NCBI GenBank assembly: GCA_900547435.1
Contig: URGO01000151.1
Location: forward strand, 1-7,227
DNA length: 7,227 nt
From: an uncultured Parabacteroides sp.
GTDB lineage: Bacteria; Bacteroidota; Bacteroidia; Bacteroidales; Tannerellaceae
Direction: 5' to 3'
The position numbers and the translations under genes were made by a program. Shown here in pieces: positions 1-5,366 of the stretch. Position 1 is the first letter of the stretch, and each line of letters opens with the position of its first letter. The notes under the pieces are model-generated. The model searched no databases. It was not told the DNA's origin and saw only the letters and a list, made by a program, of their open reading frames with translations.

Positions 1-108
1 CCGCGTCCGGTGTCCCGGGTTGCGGTGGAGTTCGGTTTTCAGCCGGAAACCTTCCGGAATTACCTCCATAAGTATGAGCCGGAATTGGTAGGCACAAGGA
101 GGAAATAA
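1..108 (+). CDS. C-terminal end of a probable helix-turn-helix DNA-binding protein (5' end outside window)
   Basis: Frame 1 is open from the first base to a TAA at 106-108, giving the last 35 residues of a protein that begins upstream. The segment VSRVAVEFGFQPETFRNYLH has the pattern of a helix-turn-helix: an Ile/Val-Ala first helix, a Gly turn, then a recognition helix with Thr and Tyr-Leu. It is followed by KYEPEL and a basic TRRK end. Resolvase-type, AraC-type and other small Bacteroidota HTH proteins can all end this way, so I do not name a family. It lies 36 bp upstream of the first OmpA-type gene on the same strand and could be a regulator of this locus, but that is inference from position only. 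Confidence 0.55.
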   Translation, partial: PRPVSRVAVEFGFQPETFRNYLHKYEPELVGTRRK

Positions 109-144
109 GGAATATGATTTCAAATAATTTCTAAATAATCAGTT

Positions 145-1383
145 ATGGTAAAAAAGTTAGTTTTTATCGGTATGCTTTTGTGTACGTTGTCTTGGGGGGC
201 AAAGTCACAAGAAGTATTGAAGACGGATACAGTTCGGAGTGAACTGCAACCTGCTTTTGTGGAAGAAATTGGTGATTCCACTGATTTAGTGGTTGCCGGA
301 GATGGAACCGCGAACTGGTTCATTAGCCTTTCCGGCGGAGTTAACTCATTGGCAGCAGAGGCCAATCGTTTGTATGATAATTTTATAGACCGTTCGCGGA
401 TGTCTTTCCGGTTGGGGGTCGGTAAATGGTTCACACCGGTTTGGGGATTCCGGGTGCAGATGGGTGTCGGTAAGTTGTCCGGTCATTCATTGCCTTTGAA
501 TTACTACAATATTTACGACCAGATGGCAGACCACTCGGTTATGCCGGACGAGATGCGGCCTTATCTGTCGGAAAAGGATGGTACAACTTGGTTCCATCGC
601 AAATTCACCTATATGGACTGGTCGGTTAATCTGATGACGGATGCTGTCCGTTGGTTTGTCAAAGAGAAACAGCCGGTAGGCGTGATTCTGTTTGCCGGTC
701 CGGGCTTCTCCCATTCATTTGCGTCACAAGGCCTTTCGGCCAGCAACTCGTTTGCGTTCAATGCGGGTATCCAGTTGAATGTGAATGTGCATAAGAACTG
801 GGACATCTTTGCCGAGTTTCAAGGGAATATTGTGGATGAAACCTTTGACAGCCAGATCGGAGGTACGACCGGTGAGCGCAACCGCCCCTTGGAAGGCTAT
901 GCCGGCCTGACAATCGGTTTTGCCTACAAGTTCGGAGGCCGCAAGTTTACCCGTTATGCCAAAGTGCATCCGGTAACTTATGAATCAATCCGTAACATTC
1001 AGCCGCCAACCGTGATAGAAACTCCGCAGGGTGATCCGGAAGATATGGTTACCGCTTTTGCTGTCCGCTTCTTTATTGACCAGTACAATATCGAGGATGA
1101 CCAGAAGTTGAATATCGACCGCATGGCCCGTTACTTGAAGAACCATCCGGAAGCTCGTCTGGAATTGGTAGGATATGCTGATAAGGAGACCGCTTATCCG
1201 GAGTACAACATGAAGCTGAGCCAGCGCCGTGTCAACGCTGTCCGCGACTATTTGGTGAAAGAGTGTAAGATAGATCCGTCTCGCCTGATTACCGATGCGA
1301 AAGGAGATACGCAGCGCGTGTATAATGAGGATTACCGCTGGAATCGTGCTGTGGTAATGAAAGTAGTAGAAAATGATAAATAA
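145..1383 (+). CDS. OmpA family outer-membrane protein with intact peptidoglycan-binding domain
   Basis: 412 residues. The start is the first ATG after an in-frame TAA at 136-138. Residues 1-22 form a signal peptide: MVKK, a hydrophobic core, then AKS-Q as a plausible cleavage site. Residues about 55-265 contain alternating aromatic/hydrophobic strands rich in Gly (for example SFRLGVGKWF at 87-96 and YAGLTIGFAYKF at 252-263), as expected for an outer-membrane beta-barrel. A Pro-containing linker near 286-300 leads to an OmpA C-terminal domain at about 301-408. It has GYAD (Asp346), N355 followed by the LSQRR stretch (Arg362), and a final NRAV at 400-403. In the family this Asp and Arg bind the diaminopimelate of peptidoglycan, so the protein should link outer membrane and cell wall. 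No Shine-Dalgarno is seen; the leader is A/T-rich. A paralogue follows after 15 bp, so the two are probably co-transcribed. The OmpA domain is secure; the barrel and its specific role are inferred. Confidence 0.88.
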   Translation: MVKKLVFIGMLLCTLSWGAKSQEVLKTDTVRSELQPAFVEEIGDSTDLVVAGDGTANWFISLSGGVNSLAAEANRLYDNFIDRSRMSFRLGVGKWFTPVWGFRVQMGVGKLSGHSLPLNYYNIYDQMADHSVMPDEMRPYLSEKDGTTWFHRKFTYMDWSVNLMTDAVRWFVKEKQPVGVILFAGPGFSHSFASQGLSASNSFAFNAGIQLNVNVHKNWDIFAEFQGNIVDETFDSQIGGTTGERNRPLEGYAGLTIGFAYKFGGRKFTRYAKVHPVTYESIRNIQPPTVIETPQGDPEDMVTAFAVRFFIDQYNIEDDQKLNIDRMARYLKNHPEARLELVGYADKETAYPEYNMKLSQRRVNAVRDYLVKECKIDPSRLITDAKGDTQRVYNEDYRWNRAVVMKVVENDK

Positions 1384-1384
1384 T

Positions 1385-1390
1385 AAGGAG
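1385..1390 (+). promoter_or_regulatory. Shine-Dalgarno-like ribosome binding site AAGGAG
   Basis: AAGGAG begins one base after the stop codon of the first OmpA-type gene and lies 8 bases before the ATG at 1399. It is the only gene start in this window with a canonical Shine-Dalgarno at usual spacing; the other starts are A/T-rich, as is common in Bacteroidota. It supports the start choice for the second OmpA-type gene and translation from a shared message. Confidence 0.7.
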
Positions 1391-1398
1391 TTAGTGAT

Positions 1399-2607
1399 AT
1401 GAAAAAGATAGTAGCAACGATAATGATTGCGGTTTTGGGCGGATTTTCCGGATTGCAGGCTCAGAAAAAAGAGGTTGACAAAACCGTAAAGATGGATACT
1501 ATTCATGTGGATTATAAAACACGTTATACTTCCTCTTTCTGGGATAATTTTTATGTGGAGGCTGATTTTGCCGGACGTATGTTGATGGGAGCGGAGGATA
1601 CGCACCTCTCGTTTGGTGACCGGCTGAAACCGGGATTCAGCGTCAGTGTGGGCAAATGGTTCCACCCGGACTTTGCTGTCCGTTTGAACTTCGCCGGTTC
1701 CCGTTTGAAAGGTTGGAATAGCGGACCTACGGGCATTTATGCTTACAATGACGGTTGGGTAGAGGACTTTGACCCGGTTCAGGAGTATTGGAACAACAAA
1801 GGGGTTGACACGAAAAACGGTTATCAACAGGATATCAAATATTATGAATTGAATGCTGATTTCTTGTTTGACTTGTACAATATCTTTACCGCGAACAAGC
1901 GCTTAGACCGCAAGTGGACTGCCCAGGGGTATGTGGGAGTAGGAATGCTCCGTGCCGCTAAATACCATGGTATGGAAGATAATGTAAAGGTTGGACTCCG
2001 GTTGGGTTTGATCGGTAATTACAATATCACTGACCGCATCGGGGCTCATTTGACCGTAGGCGGAGAGATTACGGATGCCAACTTTACCGGTGAATTGGGT
2101 AAAGGCAATAAGTTTGCCGGCATCCTGAGCGGAACAATCGGTTTGAGTTATCGCATCGGCCGTCAAGGTTACAAAGTGGTTCGTCTGGTTCCTCAGGAAC
2201 AGTTGGCAGCCCTGAACAATGCCATTACTTTAATCCGTAGCGAGCAGACCGTTCCGGGCGATACCATTGAGGTGATGAAAGAACGTATGGCAATCGGTAG
2301 CCTGTTGATTCCTTCTGTGGTATTCTATCCGGAAAAGAACGACTTCAATGAGGAGTTGCAGATGGTTAATATTTTCCGTATAGCCCGTTATATGATGCAG
2401 TATAAAGATACGAAGATTGCCATTGTGGGAAATACGGGCGGAACAGACAACCGTCTGGCCCGTCATCGTGCGGAGAAAGTTCGGGATATATTGGTAAATA
2501 AATATGGTATTTTCCCGCAACGCATGGAAATTCGGACTTATGATGTGAATGCCAAGTATGGCGTGAAGGGATATGAGCAGTCCGTTAACTTTACAGTAGT
2601 AGAATAA
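1399..2607 (+). CDS. OmpA-like outer-membrane protein, paralogue with degenerate C-terminal domain
   Basis: 402 residues, ATG preceded by AAGGAG. Residues 1-21 are a signal peptide (MKK, hydrophobic core, LQA before Gln22). It is a paralogue of the preceding protein: SVSVGKWFHP at 81-90 matches the GVGKWFTP stretch there, and GTIGLSYRIG at 245-254 matches the last barrel strand. The N-terminal part (about 45-260) is therefore probably also a barrel. The C-terminal part (about 300-402) has the OmpA fold pattern, with the second signature helix NRLARHRAEKVRDIL at 351-365 and Arg357 at the usual place. The signature GHTD has become GNTG (344-347), the loop between it and Arg357 is about five residues shorter than normal, and the closing Asn-Arg-Arg motif is replaced by EQSV. 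Peptidoglycan binding may be weak or lost. Proposed role: partner or regulator of the first OmpA-type protein at the outer membrane, by inference. Confidence 0.82.
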   Translation: MKKIVATIMIAVLGGFSGLQAQKKEVDKTVKMDTIHVDYKTRYTSSFWDNFYVEADFAGRMLMGAEDTHLSFGDRLKPGFSVSVGKWFHPDFAVRLNFAGSRLKGWNSGPTGIYAYNDGWVEDFDPVQEYWNNKGVDTKNGYQQDIKYYELNADFLFDLYNIFTANKRLDRKWTAQGYVGVGMLRAAKYHGMEDNVKVGLRLGLIGNYNITDRIGAHLTVGGEITDANFTGELGKGNKFAGILSGTIGLSYRIGRQGYKVVRLVPQEQLAALNNAITLIRSEQTVPGDTIEVMKERMAIGSLLIPSVVFYPEKNDFNEELQMVNIFRIARYMMQYKDTKIAIVGNTGGTDNRLARHRAEKVRDILVNKYGIFPQRMEIRTYDVNAKYGVKGYEQSVNFTVVE

Positions 2608-2638
2608 TTTCAGTTTGCAAGTTTATCAGTTGATTGGT

Positions 2639-2705
2639 TTATGAGTTTTTCGGTTCGGATGTCTATAAACAAAATAGGTAAACTAATGAACGGATAAACT
2701 CAAAA
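2639..2705. repeat. Imperfect inverted repeat (18-bp arms, 31-bp spacer)
   Basis: The left arm at 2639-2656 and the right arm at 2688-2705 are reverse complements at 15 of 18 positions, by hand alignment. The shared core is AAACTCA on one arm and TGAGTTT on the other. The arms are A/T-rich with a small GAAC/GTTC end. They could form a weak RNA stem in the kinase leader or be paired binding sites for a dimeric regulator. Confidence 0.45.
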
Positions 2706-2715
2706 CTAAAGAACG
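2681..2715. repeat. Direct repeat AACTAATGAACG / AACTAAAGAACG
   Basis: Two 12-bp copies at 2681-2692 and 2704-2715 match at 11 of 12 positions, with start-to-start spacing of 23 bp (about two helical turns). The second copy ends 11 bp before the kinase ATG. Such spacing suits two protein-binding sites on the same face of the DNA. The first copy overlaps the right arm of the inverted repeat. Confidence 0.45.
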
Positions 2716-2726
2716 AAAAATTGGAT

Positions 2727-5120
2727 ATGAATACGGAAACTCCATCCAACGACACCCGTTGGAGTGAAGAAAATAGTGAATTAAATTTGTGGGATCTCCT
2801 GCAAGTATTAAAGGCGAATTGGTACTGGTTTCTCCTTTCAGTTATAGTATGCCTTGGAGCAGCGTATGTTTACCTGCTCCAGGCTCCTCGTGTCTATACA
2901 CGCGCGGCATCTGTTTTGATTAAGGATGAGCGACGCAGCAGCCGGACCATATCTACTTACGGCTTTTCTGATTTGAATAATATGTTGGGAATACCGCGTA
3001 ATGTAGATAATGAGGTTATTGTCTTTAAATCCTATCGGTTGATGGAGAAGGTGGCTCGCCGGTTGCGCTTGGACATCAGTTATACGGAGAAACGCGGGTT
3101 GCGGACGGTTGAGCTTTATCGTCAGTCGCCTGTCACTCTTTCTTTTCCGGATGCCGAAGAGGCGCAGTCTTTCTCATTGACGGTCATGCCGCTTTCGAAA
3201 GACAAGGTGCGCCTTTTCAACTTCGTTACAACAAATAGCGCGGGTGAGGTAGTCGAAGTGGAAAAGCCACAGGACGTAGCCTTGAACGATACGGTCAATA
3301 CTCCGGTTGGCAGGGTTGTGGTACAGCCCAGCCTGTATTATGCCGATACCTATTACAATCGGGAGATCCGTGTCCGCAAGTCCAATCTGCAAGGTGTGGC
3401 TACCGGCTATCAGCGGGCTTTGGTTTCGGACCTGGCGGCGGAATATGCGACCATTGTCAATTTGAGCTTGTCGGACGTGTCTATTTCGCGGGCAGAAGAT
3501 GTGTTGAATACGTTGATTGCCGTGTATAATGAAGACGCCATCGAGGATAAGAATCGGATTACGGTCAATACCTCGGAGTTTATTGCCGAACGTCTGGTGA
3601 TTATCGAACAGGAATTGGGTAGTGTGGACGCCGATATCGAGACCTTCAAGCGCGAACATCAGTTGACCGATATCACTTCGGAGACGGGAATGTATCTTCA
3701 GAATACCAGCCAGTTCCGTAAGGAAGGATTAAGCCTTGAGAATCAACTCTCGGTTGCGCAGTATATCCGGAACTATCTGTCTGACCCGCAAAAAGCGCTT
3801 GACCTGATTCCCGCCAATACGATTACGGATATGACGGTCGAGCAACAGATATCCGCCTATAACGAGATGTTGCTGAAACGGGATAACCTGATTCGGAACA
3901 GTAGCGACAAGAACCCGGTTGTGATGGATCTGAACAATTCGTTGAGTGCGATGAAGCAGACCATCATCCGTTCGGTGGACAACCTGATAGCCAGCTTACG
4001 GATCAGCATCAAGAACGTACAGGCACAAGAAGACCAATTGCAGCGCCGCATTGCCGCAGTGCCTTCGCAACAGAAGTATGTGCTTACGGTGGAACGCCAA
4101 CAGAAAATTAAGGAGGAGTTGTATCTCTATTTGCTGAATAAACGGGAAGAGAACGCTTTGGCACAGGCTATGACCGAGAGCAATACCCGTATTCTTGACG
4201 CGGCGCACGGAAGCAATATGCCGATTTCTCCGAAGTCGCAAATGGTCATGCTGGCGGCGTTCGTCATCGGGTGCTGTATTCCGGCAGGTATCATTTGGCT
4301 TTTGTTCTCGATGGATACGAAAGTGCATACGCGCAAGGATGTTCAGGATGCTACTACCATCCCGTTCTTGGGCGAAGTCCCGATGCAGAACAAGAAGGAG
4401 AAAGACCGGTTGGTGGTACGTAGCGGAAGTCGCGATGCGGTGTCTGAGGCATTCCGCATTATCCGTACCAATATGGACTTTATGCGGGTGAAGGTCAAAA
4501 ACCTGCAGGTGGTCATGTTTACCTCCATGAATGCCGGTGCCGGCAAGACCTATATCTCTTCCAATCTGGCAACCAGCTTGGTATTGGCGCATAAGAAGGT
4601 GGTCTTGGTCGATTTGGATATCCGCAAGAGTACGTTGAGCAAACATGGCAATCGGATGCAGAAGGGCGTGACCAATTATCTGTCGGACAAGGTGGAATCG
4701 CTGGATGAGATTATCACGAAGAATGAGTTGTTCGATGGATTGGACTTGATTCATGCCGGGCCGATACCTCCCAATCCGGCCGAGTTGTTGCTGAGCGACC
4801 GCTTGGACCAGCTGATTGCGGAGTTGCGCCAGCGTTACGATTACATCATTGTGGATAATGTCCCGGCGGGAATCGTGGCGGATGCCTCGATTGTGAACCG
4901 GGTGGCCGATTTGACCATCTGTGTGGTACGTGCCGGAACCATGGATCGTCGCCAGCTTCCGGAACTGGAGCGTATGTACCGGAGCGGTATGTTCACCAAT
5001 ATGGCGGTTATCCTGAACTATGTAGGCTTTAAACGTACCGGCGGGTTTGGTTACGGCTATGGCTACGGGTATGGGTATGGTTACGGCTACGGTAACGAGG
5101 AGAAGAAAAATAAAAAGTAA
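2727..5120 (+). CDS. Wzc-like BY-kinase / polysaccharide co-polymerase (capsule or exopolysaccharide tyrosine kinase)
   Basis: 797 residues from ATG 2727; a TTG at 2721 would add two residues, but ATG is preferred. It is an inner-membrane protein with the full Wzc plan. A Wzz-type N-terminal region has LNLWDLLQVLKANWYWF at 19-35 leading into the first membrane segment (about 32-51). A large periplasmic part with helical, coiled-coil-like stretches (about 280-460) follows. A GNVR-type region (about 450-503, ending PISPK) comes next, then the second membrane segment (505-527). The cytoplasmic kinase has the oligomerisation motif ExxRxxR (E574, R577, R580), Walker A GAGKT (604-608, Lys607), Walker A' DLDIR (Asp629, Asp631, Arg633) and Walker B DNVP (Asp710). 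Seven tyrosines in the tail (776-788) are the likely autophosphorylation cluster. Known family role: phosphorylation cycling controls polysaccharide chain length and export. The Pro usual in Walker A is Ala here; otherwise the protein looks functional. No exporter or glycosyltransferase is visible nearby. Confidence 0.95.
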   Translation: MNTETPSNDTRWSEENSELNLWDLLQVLKANWYWFLLSVIVCLGAAYVYLLQAPRVYTRAASVLIKDERRSSRTISTYGFSDLNNMLGIPRNVDNEVIVFKSYRLMEKVARRLRLDISYTEKRGLRTVELYRQSPVTLSFPDAEEAQSFSLTVMPLSKDKVRLFNFVTTNSAGEVVEVEKPQDVALNDTVNTPVGRVVVQPSLYYADTYYNREIRVRKSNLQGVATGYQRALVSDLAAEYATIVNLSLSDVSISRAEDVLNTLIAVYNEDAIEDKNRITVNTSEFIAERLVIIEQELGSVDADIETFKREHQLTDITSETGMYLQNTSQFRKEGLSLENQLSVAQYIRNYLSDPQKALDLIPANTITDMTVEQQISAYNEMLLKRDNLIRNSSDKNPVVMDLNNSLSAMKQTIIRSVDNLIASLRISIKNVQAQEDQLQRRIAAVPSQQKYVLTVERQQKIKEELYLYLLNKREENALAQAMTESNTRILDAAHGSNMPISPKSQMVMLAAFVIGCCIPAGIIWLLFSMDTKVHTRKDVQDATTIPFLGEVPMQNKKEKDRLVVRSGSRDAVSEAFRIIRTNMDFMRVKVKNLQVVMFTSMNAGAGKTYISSNLATSLVLAHKKVVLVDLDIRKSTLSKHGNRMQKGVTNYLSDKVESLDEIITKNELFDGLDLIHAGPIPPNPAELLLSDRLDQLIAELRQRYDYIIVDNVPAGIVADASIVNRVADLTICVVRAGTMDRRQLPELERMYRSGMFTNMAVILNYVGFKRTGGFGYGYGYGYGYGYGYGNEEKKNKK
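5052..5093 (+). repeat. (Tyr-Gly)7 coding repeat at the 3' end of the kinase gene
   Basis: Seven consecutive Tyr-Gly codon pairs follow the hexanucleotide pattern TAY GGN, with synonymous third bases mixed (tac/tat; ggc/ggg/ggt). Tyrosines fall at residues 776, 778, 780, 782, 784, 786 and 788. A Gly-Gly-Phe-Gly precedes the array and a basic NEEKKNKK end follows. BY-kinases autophosphorylate on C-terminal tyrosine clusters, so this is the probable phosphate-accepting tail. Confidence 0.9.
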
Positions 5121-5134
5121 CTCTTCAAAAGGAG

Positions 5135-5152
5135 TTATAAATCGATTTATAA
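5135..5152. promoter_or_regulatory. Perfect 18-bp palindrome, candidate operator
   Basis: TTATAAATCGATTTATAA is its own reverse complement across all 18 bases. It lies 15 bp after the kinase stop and ends 20 bp before the ATG of the small peptide gene. As RNA it could form a 7-bp A/U stem with a UCGA loop, too weak and without a U run, so it is not a terminator. An AAGGAG at 5129-5134 directly abuts it, but is 38 bases from the next ATG, which is too far for a normal ribosome site. A binding site for a dimeric regulator controlling the peptide and lipoprotein genes is the simplest reading, by inference. Confidence 0.45.
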
Positions 5153-5172
5153 ACAATTAAAAATTTAGAGTT

Positions 5173-5355
5173 ATGGCAAAAGAAGTAGTAAAGGTCTCAC
5201 CTGAGACCAGGGAAGCTTATGAGGCTCCCAAATGTGAAGTAATGGAACTCCAAATGGAAGGAGTTTTGTGTACTAGTGACTTAGGAGGATGGGGAACTGG
5301 AGATGATGGTCATGACCGTCCAGTAAATCCTGAAACGCAAAGATTTGAACGTTAA
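5173..5355 (+). CDS. Small leaderless peptide, YEAP...EGVLC type, function unknown
   Basis: 60 residues. The ATG is the only possible start, because an in-frame TAA lies at 5158-5160. No signal peptide or membrane segment. The N-terminal half is charged and ends in YEAPKCEVMELQMEGVLC (16-33). From memory this resembles a recurrent but uncharacterised short-peptide type in Bacteroidota: a Tyr-x-x-Pro entry, an acidic/hydrophobic alternating stretch, then Gly-Val-Leu-Cys. The C-terminal half (34-60) is Gly/Asp-rich and probably disordered (DLGGWGTGDDGHD at 36-48). Cysteines are at 21 and 33. It lies 52 bp after the kinase gene and its stop is 11 bp before the lipoprotein gene, so it is very probably co-transcribed with the latter. 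Possible roles: a precursor peptide with a leader-like front half, a small regulator, or an accessory factor of the fimbrillin. None is shown. That it is a real gene is supported by the spacing and the recognisable motif. Confidence 0.75.
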   Translation: MAKEVVKVSPETREAYEAPKCEVMELQMEGVLCTSDLGGWGTGDDGHDRPVNPETQRFER

Positions 5356-5366
5356 TATGTTATGTT

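Larger units (their letters stand above)
2608..2726 (+). promoter_or_regulatory. Non-coding leader upstream of the BY-kinase gene, possible promoter/operator region
   Basis: 119 bp between the second OmpA-type gene and the kinase start; this is the longest gap in the window. It is A/T-rich and holds an imperfect inverted repeat and a direct repeat, listed separately. A TTTG at 2614-2617 could be a Bacteroides -33 element, but I find no good TAnnTTTG -7 partner at the right distance, so a promoter is not demonstrated. No G/C-rich hairpin with a T run is present, so there is no intrinsic terminator. The gap and its repeats suggest that the kinase and downstream genes may be controlled separately from the OmpA pair. 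Confidence 0.4.

Noticed and set aside
985..1827. Minus-strand ORF of 280 codons across the junction of the two OmpA-type genes
   Set aside because: It overlaps two clear genes on the other strand and shows no recognisable domain. The hydrophobic stretches come from the antisense of signal peptide and barrel codons.
2639..2705. Inverted repeat as the borders of an invertible promoter, as found at Bacteroidales capsule loci
   Set aside because: The arms are imperfect and the spacer is only 31 bp, much shorter than known invertible promoter segments. No recombinase gene is visible and no promoter consensus lies between the arms.
2782..2789. TAAATTTG, a perfect match to the Bacteroides -7 promoter consensus
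   Set aside because: It lies inside the kinase coding region, 55 bp after the start, with only a poor TTGG in the -33 position. A transcript from here would lack the first membrane region.
5135..5152. Palindrome as an intrinsic transcription terminator after the kinase gene
   Set aside because: The stem would be A/U only apart from the loop, and no T run follows, so termination is not supported.
3996..5156. Long minus-strand ORF (386 codons) antisense to the kinase gene
   Set aside because: It lies opposite the well-supported kinase reading frame. Its product is rich in His, Arg and Ile with no domain pattern, as expected for the shadow of a G/C-biased gene.
5173..5355. Small peptide as a double-glycine-leader bacteriocin (cut after Gly38-Gly39)
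   Set aside because: The residues before the Gly-Gly do not fit the usual leader pattern (Leu at -7, Glu at -8, hydrophobic at -4). The remaining 21 residues are hydrophilic and lack a toxin-like amphipathic segment. No peptidase-ABC exporter is in view.
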